Position numbers and translations under genes: made by a program. The notes below the pieces were generated by a model. It ran no database searches. It was not told the DNA's origin and saw only the letters and a program-made list of their open reading frames with translations. Positions 23,640 to 36,132 of a stretch of 64,000 nt of DNA are shown one piece after another (position 1 is the stretch's first letter; each line of letters opens with the position of its first letter). The DNA lies in NCBI RefSeq assembly GCF_902686445.1, contig NC_062229.1, forward strand, positions 6,481,503 to 6,545,502. Direction: 5' to 3'. This DNA comes from Sciurus carolinensis (Eukaryota > Chordata > Mammalia > Rodentia > Sciuridae).

Positions 23640-23885
23640 TGGCAGTGGGCATGAGATAAGAATGGAGTAACTTTATTTTACATAGAGGGAAATGAGAGGG
23701 AGGAGGGGCGGGGTATGAAAGATGGTGGAATGAGACAGACATCTTTACCCTATGTACATGTAGGATTACACAAATGGTATGAATTACACATGCACAATCA
23801 TAGAACTGGAAAATTGTACCCCATTTGTGTACAATGAATCAAAATGCATTCTGTGCAAACAACAACAAAATAATAAAAGATTTCA
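23640..23885 (+). mobile_element. L1 3' UTR fragment of an older subfamily
   Basis: Sense-strand 3' UTR words: gagagggaggaggggcgggg, ttaccctatgtacatg, attacacaaatggtatgaat, ccccatttgtgtacaatgaa, then an A-rich tail ending near 23885. Confidence 0.8.
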
Positions 23886-25245
23886 AAGGCTGACCTCTTA
23901 CAATATTTAGCGTCTATATAGAAATTTTGGCACTTGATTTTGCTTTATTTTATTTTATTCTCTTATTGCTTCATGTCTATAAGCCTTGCTTTCCCAGTTG
24001 TTATCACAAACCACAAAAAATAAAAAAAACAGTAAAAATAAAAAAGAACCAATAAAACAGAAAAATCTGAGCTAACTATTATAAAAAACAAATATGCATA
24101 GTCTTAACTACAGTGGATATTGACGAAAATTTAATTTTTGTTCTTTATACTTAGCACAGAGCAGTTCAATTTATTTTCTTGATCACTGCTGAAGGTCAAA
24201 AAAAGACAGGACCATGACACCTTGTTCAGAATATGAAAATATATCCTACAATTTTGTCACAACTGTTTCCATAGTTTTCTTCATAAAAAGAGACTGTGTG
24301 TTGAAATTATGTTTATTCAGGTTTAATAGAGAGAGGTGATAACTTAGTACCAAATCACCAAAAAGCAGGACAGTTCTGATGTCCATGAGCTCAGCATATG
24401 TGGTCGGAATTTAACCATCACTTTCTGAGCAGAGGTGGTGCTCCAGAGAAGTGTTTGTTTTAAAAACTTTTACTTTAAGTCTTCAATACCTTCATGTGTT
24501 CTCAAAACATTTTACCCCATGTTCACCCATTCTGTATGCATTTGTAATTTTCAAGGTTATTATTTAAGATTTTGGGGAAGGTGGCATCCTTCTTCACCTT
24601 TTTAAACTTGCTAAATTTTAAAGCATGTTAATCAAGATAAATTGTGCAGATATCACTGAGCTAATAAATGGCCAATCTTCGAATGGACCACAAAGATAAC
24701 GGTTTAATGAAAAAAAATAAGTTAATGTTTTTCAGATACTATCAAAGAACTCAGAGAAAGCATGTTGAATGGGTAGGAGCCAAGGATCTCTGGAATTATC
24801 CCCATAAAGAAGAAAGGAGTTTCTCTTTTCTGGTGATGAGGACTAAATGCCCAGGAGAAGATGTATTGATAAAGAAAGATGTAGAGCTTCTTTATCTGAG
24901 AAATACGGATGAACTTGAAAGTTAAACAGAGTCTAGACCCAGATCTATGGGCTTGGAGTCCATCATAGTTTCAGAAAATCCTACAAGAATTTAACCACAT
25001 TCATCATTCACTGGTACATGTATCTGTGACAGTGTCTACCTTGTTGAGCAGCAGAAGTCCATGGAGTGAACAGGGGTGGAGACCTGACCAGTGACTGGTA
25101 AGGGGCAACCATAAACCTGCAGATTACAAATGTTGCTACAGCCTCATTGGCTGGACCTCACAAAAACATGGGTGGAGAAGATCTGGAGGCAGTCATTTTA
25201 GAGACTTTCTTAAGGAGGTCTGCTGTAAGCAAGAAGAGAATGAGT
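23886..25245. other. Intergenic, no gene recognised
   Basis: The longest open frame (24668-24925, plus, 85 codons) has a charged composition and resembles no family I know. It has no visible splice or OR context, so I do not call it a gene. No repeat family is clear. Confidence 0.35.
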
Positions 25246-25249
25246 TTAT

Positions 25250-25870
25250 TGTATGCTTTTCTTTTTTAAAACTTTTTCTTTCTGTTACATCTAATGGGAT
25301 TAGTAGGTGCATGTAACAGGATTGGATCAGTCTTGTTCCCTCTCCCTCCCTCCTCATTCTCCCTGATCCATTTGCTCTACCTAGGGATATCACTCCTATT
25401 CTTGTTGTTATTTTCATTCGTGCCTTAAAATTCTATGTGAAAATGGGGTTCATTGTGTACATAGATACATGGAAAGATCAAAACTATTAGATTTCTTTGC
25501 CAGTGCCTTCCCAAGCCATCCTCTCCTCCATCCCTCTCCATTCCTTCTTCTACTCTATTGGGCACTCTTAAATTTTTATGAAATCCTTTTTTCCCCCCTT
25601 TTTTCCCTAACATCTACATATAAGAGAAAACATGAGAACCTTGATTTTCAGAATCTGATTTTTATTACTCAGTATGACATTACCTAGTTCCATCCGTTTA
25701 TCAGCAAATCATATACTTTCATTATCTTTGTTTTTTTAAAAAGAAATTCCTGAAATTTGACATCATGATATCATACTTTGGAGTTCACTCTTTTCCATCA
25801 TGTGAGGTGACCTATGATACTAATGGATTATCCACACCGAAGGTCAGTAAGAATCCATCACCGACATCCT
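25250..25870 (-). mobile_element. L1 3' ends, antisense, two overlapping old pieces
   Basis: Two reversed L1 3' UTR-like runs follow each other: aacaggattggatcagtctt followed by ctccctccctcctc at about 25250-25400, then ttccttcttctactctattg, acatataagagaaaacatga and cattacctagttccatccgt to about 25870. Confidence 0.65.
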
Positions 25871-26039
25871 GATATCTTCCTGAAACACAGCATCAAAAAT
25901 GTGCCTCAGCTTTCAAGGTCTCCGGCTCTCTGAACACATTGTTAGTATAGAACATGGAGAAGCATCAAAATCGGCCTAGAGCAGCGTCCTCAAAATTGTA
26001 GTGTTATGACTTCTGTTTTCATGAGCCATTACTTTCTAA

Positions 26040-26470
26040 TTCTATTTAATTTTTATTTATTTTTATTTGTTCTACTTTGTTATGTGTGACAGTACAATAC
26101 ATTGTGCATTTTGATAGATCATACATAAGAGGAGTATAATTTCTCATTTTTCTGATGGTACATATTGTAGGATCACATTGGTCATGCAGTCATATATGTA
26201 CATGAGGTAAAAAGATCTATTTCACTCTACTATCCCTTTCTATCCCCTTCACTCCCCTCCACCTTATCTAAAGTAACTCTATTTTCCCTAGCCCACACTC
26301 CTTATTGTGAGATAGCATTCACATATCAGAGAAAACATTCTGCTTTTAGTCTTTTGGTTTAGCTTATTTCACTTAGCATGATATTCTCCAACTCCATCTA
26401 TTTAGCACATTACTTTCAATTATCCCATTAGAATGAATCATTATTCTTATGATATGTTGCACACAATTTC
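26040..26470 (-). mobile_element. L1 3' end, antisense
   Basis: Reversed 3' UTR words: ttgttctactttgttatgtg, cccttcactcccctcc, agcttatttcacttagcatg, atattctccaactccatcta. Confidence 0.8.
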
Positions 26471-27440
26471 TTTCCAAATCACAGGAGAGAAAGAATATAA
26501 TATGCAGGAATCTGAAAAACCTTAAGAAAAAACTTAAACATGTGTTTTTGCATACTGAGCTGAATTTTAGGATGATAAAGACACACTGTCCCAAGACAAG
26601 TGTCTAGACTATTGCTGAGGTTTGAAAAACAAAAGAAAGGATTTCAAAGACAGAATGAAAAAGTATGCATGGACACATCCTAAGGTATAAAGATTGAGGG
26701 AATTCAAATACTGAATCCAATTTCTTATCAGGGAAATCACTTGTTGAGAGTGAAATAATTGTAATGTAAGATAGTCATTGGGATAGTCAATGGAGGTGTG
26801 AGACACTCAATTCCTTACGTTTCCTAACTTGGTGTTGGCCGATCTCTCATTTTGAGATACCATGAGTATGTCGCCATGTCCCTCCCATCTTTCTGCTCAC
26901 ATCCATCACAAGACCACCCACATATGGACATGCTTCCTTCTGTATTAGGTTCTGCCTCCCTTCAATAGTTATATTATAGTCACAAATGAAATGAAGTCAA
27001 AAAGAAGACATGTACCGCTATGGATATATATTTTTGAATATATCTCTATAAACATATAAAAACAAGTGGAAATACCTAGACTATATAATAAAACAAAACC
27101 ACATAATCCAATGAAAATCTCAGTATTGCAGAGGAAATAATCATACACTCGCAATCTGTGCATCTCTAGGGTTACAGTGCCTCCCACTTGTCTCTGTGTC
27201 TTCTCTCTTTGCCTATCTTATAAGGAAACGTTTTTACATTTAGGGTCCACTAACATAACAGGAAAATTTCCTGTTCTGAAAATTACTTTCACCCTTCATC
27301 ATAGTGGTGTTATTCACCCACTTATCATATTAAATAAGCAAGAGTGAGTGGGATCAGATTTGGGCTTATTTGGAGGGCCACTATCCACTCCACCATAGAA
27401 ATGTAGTCTAGTTCATGTGTGGAAATATAAAATGTCAGCA
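26471..27440. other. Intergenic with old repeats, no gene
   Basis: Positions 27190-27400 share layout with the old repeat at 19120-19420. The rest shows no recognisable family. Open frames here are AT-rich and without motifs. Confidence 0.35.
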
Positions 27441-27725
27441 CATGAAGGGGAAGGACTCTCAGTTTTCTGCCTCTGACATCATGTCCAAATATGACACTGA
27501 ATTTGTTACTATCACTGGGGGAACTCAAGGAGAACCAGTCCTGGGTGAACTCAGGAGGGCTGAATGAAGCCCTGCTCTCTGTTTCTGTTTCTGTCTCTAT
27601 TTAGATATCCTTGATATAAAAGTTAACTCTATTTTTTCAGCCTATAAATGTTAGAGATTCTTTTCCTTATTATAGTGAAGACAACTTCCTTGCTGAGTTT
27701 AAAATATCTCACCACCCCTCTCGAA
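27441..27725 (-). other. Duplicated 3' flank of the 36-kb OR pseudogene
   Basis: cctctgacatcatgtccaaa and ggctgaatgaagccctgctc match the reverse of 53770-53890. Positions 27600-27720 match 19610-19760. L1 insertions now separate it from its OR by about 8.7 kb. Confidence 0.6.
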
Positions 27726-27734
27726 CCACGATAC

Positions 27735-28165
27735 TATGAATTGATGCCACATTATAGATAATAAAATGGAGTAAGGTAAAAGTTATTACTACATGAGATA
27801 GACTTTATATTAGGTAGAGAGGAGTGAAGGGGGGGGAAGGAGTATAGGGGAAGGATAGATAGTAGAGTGAAACAGACAGTATTGCCTCATGTGCATGTAT
27901 GACTGCATGACTGATGTGATTCTACAATATGTATAATCAGAAAAATGTGAGATTATACTCCATTTATATATGATCTATCAAAATGTATAAATGCATGCTA
28001 CAGTTTTATATAACTAATTAGAACAAATAAAATTTATGATTACACAAATGGGAATCTACATTGTGTACAACCATAGAAACAAAAAGATGTACCACATTTG
28101 TGAACAACTAATCAAAATGCAGTCTGTAAAAATTTAAAATAAATAAAAAATTAAAATTTTTTAAA
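27735..28165 (+). mobile_element. L1 3' UTR pieces, sense, two tails
   Basis: The first 3' end is tagagaggagtgaag...catgctacag...aactaattagaacaaataaa, ending near 28031. It is followed by the tail part of a second 3' UTR (tttatgattacacaaatggg, gtaccacatttgtgaacaac) ending in an A-rich stretch near 28165. The second piece looks like a composite tail. Confidence 0.7.
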
Positions 28166-28289
28166 AAAAATTACAGAGCTAGACATAAAGCAAAGTCAGG
28201 TTTCATTCAAAGCTAAAATACACCTACTCAATGTGTTATTATTTAGAAGAATGTAGTGATAGAAAAATTAGGCATTCTTTATTTTTCAA

Positions 28290-29039
28290 TTTTCAATTTT
28301 CAATTTCTTTTTTTTATTATTTTATTTTTATATATTTTTTTATTATAAACAAATGGGATGCATGTTGTTTCTCTGTTTGTACATGGCGTACAGGCATACC
28401 ATTTGTGTAATCATAAATTTACATAGGGTAATGTTGTTTGATTCATTCTGTTATTCTTTCCCTTCCCACCCACCCCTCCCATCACTCTTTTCCCTCTATA
28501 CAGTCCTTCCTTCCTCCATTCTTACCCCCCTCCCTAACCCTAACTCTAACACTACACTAACGCCCCCATTATTGTGTCATCATCCACTTATTAGCGTTAT
28601 CATTTGTCCTTTGGTTTTTTGAGATTGGCTTATCTCACTTAGCATGATATTCTCCAGTTTTCATCCATTTGCCTGCAAATGCCATAATTTTATCATTCTT
28701 TATGGCTGAGTAATATTCCATTGTATATATATACCACAGTTTCTTATCCATTCATCAATTGAAGGACATCTAGGTTAGGTTCCACAATTTGGCTATTGTG
28801 AACTGAGCAGCTATGAACATTGATGTGGCTGTATCTCTGTAATATGCTGATTTTAAGATCCTTTGGTATAGGCCAAGGAGTGGGATAGCTGGGTCAAATG
28901 GTGGTTCCATTCCAAGTTTTCTAAGGAGTCTCCACACTGCTTTCCAGAGTGGCTACACTAGTTTGCAGCCCCACCAGCAATGTATGAGTGTACCTTTCTC
29001 CCCACATCCTTGCCAACACCTGTTGTTCCTTGTATTCTT
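28290..29039 (-). mobile_element. Older L1, left part, split by the 7-kb L1
   Basis: Reversed L1 3' UTR with ctccctaaccctaactctaa and the ORF2 end, running up to ttccttgtattctt. It resumes at 36133 with cttgtattcttgataatc. Together the two parts form one interrupted minus-strand L1 lying in the 3' flank of the 36-kb OR pseudogene. Confidence 0.85.
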
Positions 29040-29452
29040 TTTTTTTTTTATTGTACACAAATGGGATACATGTTGTTTCTCTCATTTGTACATGGCGTAA
29101 AGGCATACCATTTGTGTAATCATAAATTTACATAGGGTAATGTTTGATTCATTCTGTTATTTTTTTCCCTTCCCCCCACACCCTCCCACCCCTCTTTTCC
29201 TCTATACAGTCCTTCCTTCCTCCATTATTGCCCCCTCCCTAAACCTAACTCTAACCCCTAACACTAACTCTTCCCACTCCCCATTATGTGTCCTCATCCA
29301 CTTATTAGCGATATCATTTCTTTGGTTTTTTGAGATTGGCTTATCTCACTTAGCATAATATTCTCCAGTTTCATCCATTTGCCTGCAATGGCCATAATTT
29401 TATCATTCTTTATGGCTGAGTAATATTCCATTGTATATATATACCACAGCTC
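29040..29452 (-). mobile_element. Extra 3' end of the 7-kb L1 (ORF2 tail plus 3' UTR of another subfamily)
   Basis: Reading minus, a first 3' UTR start (ggtgggacgggctagcatta, ggtttagggtaggtttag) at about 29452-29510 jumps back to ORF2-end sequence (ctgtggtatatatatacaat) at 29449. It then runs through a second, different 3' UTR to the A tail. The ORF2 end is therefore present twice, in versions that differ in sequence. Confidence 0.8.
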
Positions 29453-29494
29453 TAAACCTACCCTAAACCTAATGCTAGCCCGTCCCACCCCCCA

Positions 29495-32400
29495 TTATAT
29501 GTCCGCATCCGCTTATCAGCGAGATCATTCGTCCTTTAGTTTTTTTGAGATTGACTTCTCACTTAGCATGATATTCTCCAATTTCGACCATTTGCCTATA
29601 AATGCCATAATTTTATCATTCTTCATTGCGGAGTAATATTCCATTGTATAAATATGCCACAGTTTCTTTATCCATTCATCAACTGAAGGGCATCTAGGTT
29701 GGTTCCACAATCTGGCTATGGTGAATTGAGCAGCAATGAACATTGATGTGGCTGTATCTCTGTATAGCTGATTTGTCCCTTTGGGTATAGGCCAAGGAGT
29801 GGGATAGCTGGGTCAAATGGTGGTTCCATTCCAAGTTTTCTAAGGAGTCTACACACTGCTTTCCAGAGTGGCTGCACTAATTTGCAGCCCCACCAGCAAT
29901 GTATGAGTGTCCCTTTCTCCCCACATCCTCGCCAAAACCTGTTGTTGCTTGTATTCTTGATAATCGCCATTCTAATTGGGGTGAGATGGAATCTTAGGGT
30001 GGTTTTGATTTGACATTTCTCTTATTACTAGAGATGTTGAACATTTTTCCATAATGTTTGTTGATTGCTTGTAGATCTTCTTCTGTGAAGTGTCTATTCA
30101 TTTCCTTAGCCCATTTGTCGATTGGATTAGTTGCATTCTTGGTGTAGAGTTTTTTGGATTCTTTATAGATTCTGGAGATTAGTGCTCTATCTGAAGTATG
30201 ATTGGCAAAGATTTTCTCCCACTCTGTAGGCCTCTTTCTTTGCATTGCTGATAGTTTTCCTTTGCTGAGAGAAAGCTTTTTAGTTTGAATCTATCCAGTT
30301 ATTGATTCTTGCTTTTATTTCTTGTGCTATGGGAGTCCTGTTGAGGAAGTCTGGTCCTAAGCCGACATGTTGAAGCTCTGGACCTACTTTTTCTTCTATA
30401 AGATGCAGGTCTCTGGTCTGATTCCGAGATCCTTAATCCATTTTGAGTTTAGTTTTGTGCATGGTGAGAGATATGGGTTTAGTTTCATTCTGTTGCATAT
30501 GATTTCCAATTCTCCCAGCACCATTTGTTGAAGAGCTATCTTTTCTCCATTGCATATTTTTGGCCCCTTTGTCTAGTATGAGAAAATTGTATTTATTTGG
30601 GTTTGTGTCCAGTGTCCTCTATCTGTACCATTGATCCACCTTTCTATTTTGGTACCAATACCATGCCTTTTTGTTACTATTGCTTTGTAGGAGAGTTGAA
30701 GATCTGGTAATTGCGATACCCCCTGCTTCACTCTTTCTGCCAAGGATTGCTTTATCTATTCTGGGTTTTTTATTCTTCCAGATGAATTTCATAATTTCTT
30801 GCTCTATTTCTGTAAGGTACATCATTGGGATTTTAATTGGAATTGCATTGAATCTGTATAGCACTTTTGGTAGTATGGCCATTTGACAATATTAATTTCT
30901 TCCTATCCAAGAACATGGGAGATCTGTTCCATCTTCTGAGGTTTTCTTTAATTTCTTTCTTTAGTGTTCTGTATTTCTCATTGTAGAGGTCTTTCACCTC
31001 TTTGGTGAGATTGATTCCCAAGTATTTTATTTTTTTCGATAGCTATTGTGAATGGGGTAGTTTTTCCTAATTTCTCTTTCTGAAGATCATCGCTTATGTA
31101 TAGAAAATGCCTTAGATTTATGTGCATTGATCTTATATTCCCGCTACTTTACTGAATTCACTTATGAGATCTAAAAGTTTTCTGGTGGAATTTCCTGGTT
31201 GCTCTAAGTATACAATCATATCATCAGCAAATAGGGTATAGTTTGAGATTCTTCTTTTCCTATTCAGATCCCTTTAATTTCTTTGGTCTGTCTAATTGCT
31301 CTGGCTAGAGTTTCAAGGACAATATTGAATAGAAGTGGTGAAAGAGGGCATCCCTGCCTTGTTCCAGTTTTTAGAGGGAATGCTTTCAGTTTTTCACCAT
31401 TTAGAATGACTATTAGCCATGGGCTTAGCATAGGATGGCCTTTACAATGTTAAGGAATGTTCCCACTATCCCTATTTTTTCTAGTGTTTTGAGCATGAAG
31501 GGGTTGCTGTATTTGTATCAATGACTTTTTCTGCATCTATTCGAAATAATCATGTGATTCTTGACTTTAAGTCTATTGATATGGTGAATTACATTTATTG
31601 ATTTCCTGATTTTGAACCAACCTTTCATCCCTGGGATGAAACCCACTTGATCATGGTGCACTATCTTTTAATATGTTTTGTATGCGATTTTGCTAAAATT
31701 TTGTGTAGAATTTTTTGCGTCGATGTTCATTAAGGATATTGGTCTGAAATTTTCTTTCCTCAATGTGTCTCTGTCTGGTTTAGGTATCAGGGTTATATTG
31801 GCTTCATAGAATGAGTTTGGGAGGGTTCCCTCCTCTTCTATTTTATGGAATACTTGAGAAGTATTGGAATGAGCTTCTTCTTTAAAAGTTTTGTAGAACT
31901 CGGCTGAGAACCATTCTGGTCCTGGACTTTTCTTTGTTGGTAGGCTTTTGATGACCTTCTTCTATTTCATTACTTGAATTGGTCTATTTTAAATTGTGTA
32001 TGTCCTCCTCGTTCATTTTAGGCAATTCATATGTCTCTAGAAACCTGTTGATGTCTTCGAATTTTCTATCTTGTTGGAGTATAGATTTTCAAAATAGCTT
32101 CTAATTATGATTTTGTATTTCAGTCGTGTCTGTTGTGATATTTCCTTGTTCATTCAGAATTTTAGTGATTTGGGTTTTCTCTCGTCTTCTCTTCTGTTAG
32201 TGTGGTTAAAGATTTATCAATTTTGTTTATTTTTTCAAAGAACCAACTGTTTATTTGTCAATTTTTGTATTGTTTCTTTTGTTTCAATTTCGTTGATTTC
32301 AGCTCTGAGTTTGACTATTTCCTGTCTTCTACTACTTTTGGTGTTGGTCTGTTCTTCTTTTTCTAGGGCTTTGAGCTGTAGTGTTAGGTTGTTTATTTTT

Positions 32401-33315
32401 TGAGTTTTACTTCTTTTACTAAATGCGCTCCATGAAATAAATCTTCCTCTAAGTACTGCTTTCATAGTGTCCCAGAGATTTTGATATGATGTTCTTTGTT
32501 CTCATTTACCTCTAAGAATTTTTAAATTTCCTTCCTATTATCTTCTGTTATGCATTCATCATATAATAGCATATTGTTTAATCTCCAGGTGTTGGAGTAG
32601 TTTCTGTTTTTTACTCTTTCATTTACTTCTAACGTCAATCCATTATGATCTGATAGAATACAAGGTAGTGTCCTATCTTCTTGTATTTGCTACATTAGCT
32701 TTGTGGCATAATATATGGTCTATTTTCGAGAAGGATCCATGTGCTGCTGAGAAGAAAGTGTATTCGCTCTTGGTGGATGATATATTCTATAAAAGTCCTG
32801 TTAAGTCTAAATTATTGATTGTGTTATTGAGATCTATGGTTTCTTTGTTCAATTTTGTGTGGAAGATCTGATCCAGTGGTGAGAGAGGCATGTTAAAATC
32901 ACCTAGTATTATTGTATTATGGTCTATTTGGTTTCTAAAATTGACAAGGATTTGTTTAACATACATGGATGAGGCCACTGTTTGGGGCATAGATTTTTAT
33001 GATTGTTATATCTTGCTGATTTATGCTTCCCTTAAGCAGTATGAAATGTCCGTTCCTTATCCTTCTGACTAACGTTGGCTTGAAGTTCCACATTATCTGA
33101 AATGAGGAAGGATACTCCAGCTTTTTTGCTGAGTCCATGTGCATGGTATGTTTTCCCCCATCCTTTCACTTTTAATCTATGGGTATCTCTTTCTATGAGG
33201 TGAGTCTCTTGCAGGCAACATATGGTTGGATCTTTCTTTTAATCCAATCTGCCAGTCTATGTCTTTTGATTGATGAATTCATTAACATTCAGGGTTATTA
33301 TTGAGATATGATTTG
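29495..33315 (-). pseudogene. L1 ORF2 remnant (endonuclease and reverse transcriptase)
   Basis: About 3.8 kb, the usual length for L1 ORF2. In order along the minus strand are the endonuclease (ICCLQETHLIERDTHRLKV-like text near 33160-33230; INQQDITIIKIYAPN; ILGDFNMPLSPLDQ near 32900), the reverse transcriptase with the FADD motif at 31220-31231, the segment [11 protein letters not shown] followed by FIWKNKKPRI near 30750-30870, and the C-terminal part (EWEKIFANHTSDRALISR). Frameshifts and stops split it into pieces of under 90 codons. Confidence 0.85.
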
Positions 33316-33329
33316 TATTCCTGGTCATT

Positions 33330-34540
33330 TGGTTCATATTTAAAATTTATTTATTTATTTATTTTTTTTGACACATCTTGGTTCCTAGTTTATGTGTGAG
33401 TTCCTTAGGATAATTCCTCCCTTTGCTTCTTTGTTTTTTTATTCTTCCTCATGAAATATTTTGCCGAGAATGTTCTGTAATGCTGGCTTCTTTTTGTAAA
33501 TTCTTTAGCTTTTGTTTATCATGGAAAGATTTTATTACATCGTCAAATTTGAATGTAAGCTTTGCTGGGTATAAGATTCTTGGTTGGCATCCATTTTCTT
33601 TCAGAGCTTGAAAAATGTTGTTCCAGGCTCTTCTAGCTTTAGGGTCTGGATTGAAAAATCTGCTGATATCCGTATTGGTTTCCCCCTGAATGTAATTTGG
33701 TTCTTTTCTCTCACAGCCTTTAAAATTCTGTCTTTATTTGTATGTTAGGTATTTTCATTATAATGTGCCTTGGTGTGGGTCTGTTGTAATTTTGTGTATT
33801 GGAGTCCTATAAGCCTCTTGGACTTGATTTTCCATTTCATTCTTCAGATTTGGAAATTTTCTGATATTATTTCATTGAATAGATTGTTCATTCCTTTGTT
33901 TTGTTTCTCTAAGCCTTCCTCAATCCCAATAATTCTCAAATTTGGCCTTTTCATGATATCCGATCGTTCTTGGAGATTCTGTTCATGATTTCTTACCATC
34001 TTCTCTGTTTGTTCAACTTGTATTCGAGGTTAAATATTTGTCTTCAATATCTGAAGTTCTGTCTTCCAGGCTGTTCTATCCTATTGGTTATGCTTTCTAT
34101 GGAGTTCTTAATTTGGTTTATTGTTTCCTTCATTTCAAGGATTTCTGTTTGTTTTTTTTTTCCAATATCTCTAACTCTTTATTGAAATGATCTTTTGCTT
34201 CCTTGAATTTGGCTCTGGTTAACTGGTCGATTGGTGTGATCATTCAATGCCTGCATTTGCTTCTTTCATCTCATCATTCAATCCTGCATTTGCTCTTTCA
34301 TCTCATCGTTTCTTCCCTAATCCATTTAATTATGTACATTCTGAACTCCCTTTCTGTCATTTCTTCTGCCATGCAGTCCGTTGGATTCTATTAGTAATAT
34401 CTAGATTTGTTTGGGGCATTTTCTTCCCGTTGTTTTCTCTATTGTTCAGGAATCAGTGGTCATTAAGATATTGCAGATTTCCTCTATCGACTTATAATGT
34501 CCCTGAGAATTGCTAGTATATCCCTCTTATCCTTCAGTTA
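33330..34540 (-). pseudogene. L1 ORF1 remnant
   Basis: It occupies the ORF1 position between ORF2 and the 5' UTR. On the minus strand it shows an A-rich, charged coiled-coil type sequence with RNA-binding-domain-like layout. The plus strand shows only spurious Phe/Leu/Ser-rich frames. No continuous ORF1 frame remains. Confidence 0.65.
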
Positions 34541-34544
34541 GCTG

Positions 34545-36132
34545 AAGTCTTGGAGGAAGTTGATAATGCGGAGCTCCACGAAGAAGCTGCCTCCTAGGGT
34601 GGTGACCCTCAGGTGGCGTATATTCCCTGCTAGGGGTCGAGGTGTCTACCACTTGTTGACCAATGGTCCATCCAACAGGGGAACTAGGCTACGGGCTGAG
34701 GCAAGGTCTGTTTGTGCCTGTGTCTCTGGTTTTACTGTCCTTTTCAGAAAACCTCTCCCGGTAGGGAAGACTCACTAGTGGGAACGTCTCGCTGGTTCAG
34801 TTCCCCTCCTAGAGGTTCCCCTCAATCTACAACTACCGCCTGGGCTGGGCTGTCTTCCTCTGCAAGACATTCCCAGGGGGCCCGGACCTACCTCCTTGTC
34901 CTGGGAGCCTCACCCTCCGCAGGAGAGTCTCCTTAGGCTGCCTCTCCCAGATAATCTGCCCGCAGTCCTGGAAACTTCGCTCCGCCCCTAGGCGGGTCTC
35001 TTGTGTGGCTCTTCCAGCAAGAAACCACCTAGCTCCTGGGACCCTACTCTGCACACCTAATTGCTGGCTATGCGGCCCTCCTCTGAGCCGCCACCTGGAG
35101 CCCCGTACAACAGCTCCGATACCCAGAGACCCGCCACACACCTCCTCCTCCGGACAGCGGCTGGGTTTCTGACGTAGTCACTAGGAGCCCAAGCAACTCA
35201 CTTCGCGTCTCCCCTCCCGCCAACCTCCTGTAGCCCTATGCATTCACTCCAAGCCCAAGTGACCCGCCCTGTTCCTCCTCCTTGGGGTACCCCCCGGGTG
35301 TTCAGGAGCAGTGGCTTCAAGACCAAGTGACCCACCACGCTCCTCCTCCAGGCAGGCCACTGGTTTTCAGGAGCGGTCGCTTTGAGTGCAATCAACTCAC
35401 CACTCGCCTCCTCTGGCAACCAACTGTGGCTCTGATGCAGTCACTCCTAGACCAACCGACCCACCGCGCTTCTCCTCTTCCTGGGCAACCCCCCGGGTGT
35501 TCAGAAGCGGTTGTTCTGAGTCCAAACAGCTCGCGATGCATCTCCTCCTCTGGCAACCGCCTGTGGCTCTGATGCAGTCACTCCTAGACAAAGCGACCCG
35601 CCGAGCTTCTCCTCTCCTCCGGACAACCCCCGGTGTTTGGAAGTGGTCGTTCTGAGTCCGAACAGCTCGTCACGCAGCTCCTCCTCTGGCAACCGCCTGT
35701 GGCTCTGATGCAGTCACTCCTAGACCAAGCGACCCGCTGGGCTTCTCCTCTTCCTCCGGGCAATCCCCCGGTGTTCAGAAGCAATTACTCTGAGTCTAAA
35801 CAGCTCACCACACAGCTCCTCCTCAGGCTGCCGCCCGGAGCCCCAGTGGTTGCTCCGAGTCCAAGGGCTGTGCTGAGCCGCCGCCTCTACGATGATCCCA
35901 GTTTTCCGTGTTTACCGCTCCAGCGGGGGGAGGGGCGTCTCGCCGAGCAACTCCACTTCACAAATTCCCTGCGTCCCGGGGCTACCGCCGCATCTGGGAT
36001 GCCTCCCCAATGGGAAAGACTCACCCGGCGGTTTGAGTTGGTCCCAAGTCTCTCACTATCTCCTCTTTTGAATCCTGCGTCCTGGAGCAACGTGAAATGC
36101 AGCCGCCCTCTAGGCTGCCATCTTGAAACTTG
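34545..36132 (-). promoter_or_regulatory. L1 5' UTR / internal promoter region
   Basis: About 1.6 kb of GC-rich, CpG-containing sequence in an AT-rich surrounding, ending at the 5' terminus with aagatggcagcctag (minus). Internal promoters for L1 lie in this position. The open frames seen here on both strands (such as 35633-36145) are due to GC-rich composition and are not genes. Confidence 0.75.
35090..35860 (-). repeat. Tandem repeats of about 137 bp in the L1 5' UTR
   Basis: The word tggcaacc recurs at 35414, 35551 and 35687, giving periods of 137 and 136. Each unit carries tgtggctctgatgcagtcac, ctcctagac, agcttctcctc, a cccggtgttcagaag word and ctgagtcc.aacagctc. More diverged copies extend left to about 35090. 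Confidence 0.85.

Noticed and set aside
24668..24925. 85-codon frame as a small gene
   Set aside because: No family resemblance, no exon context and ordinary flanking AT-rich sequence.
32107..34516. Hydrophobic plus-strand frames (Phe/Leu/Ser-rich) resembling membrane proteins
   Set aside because: They are antisense shadows of L1 ORF1 and ORF2.
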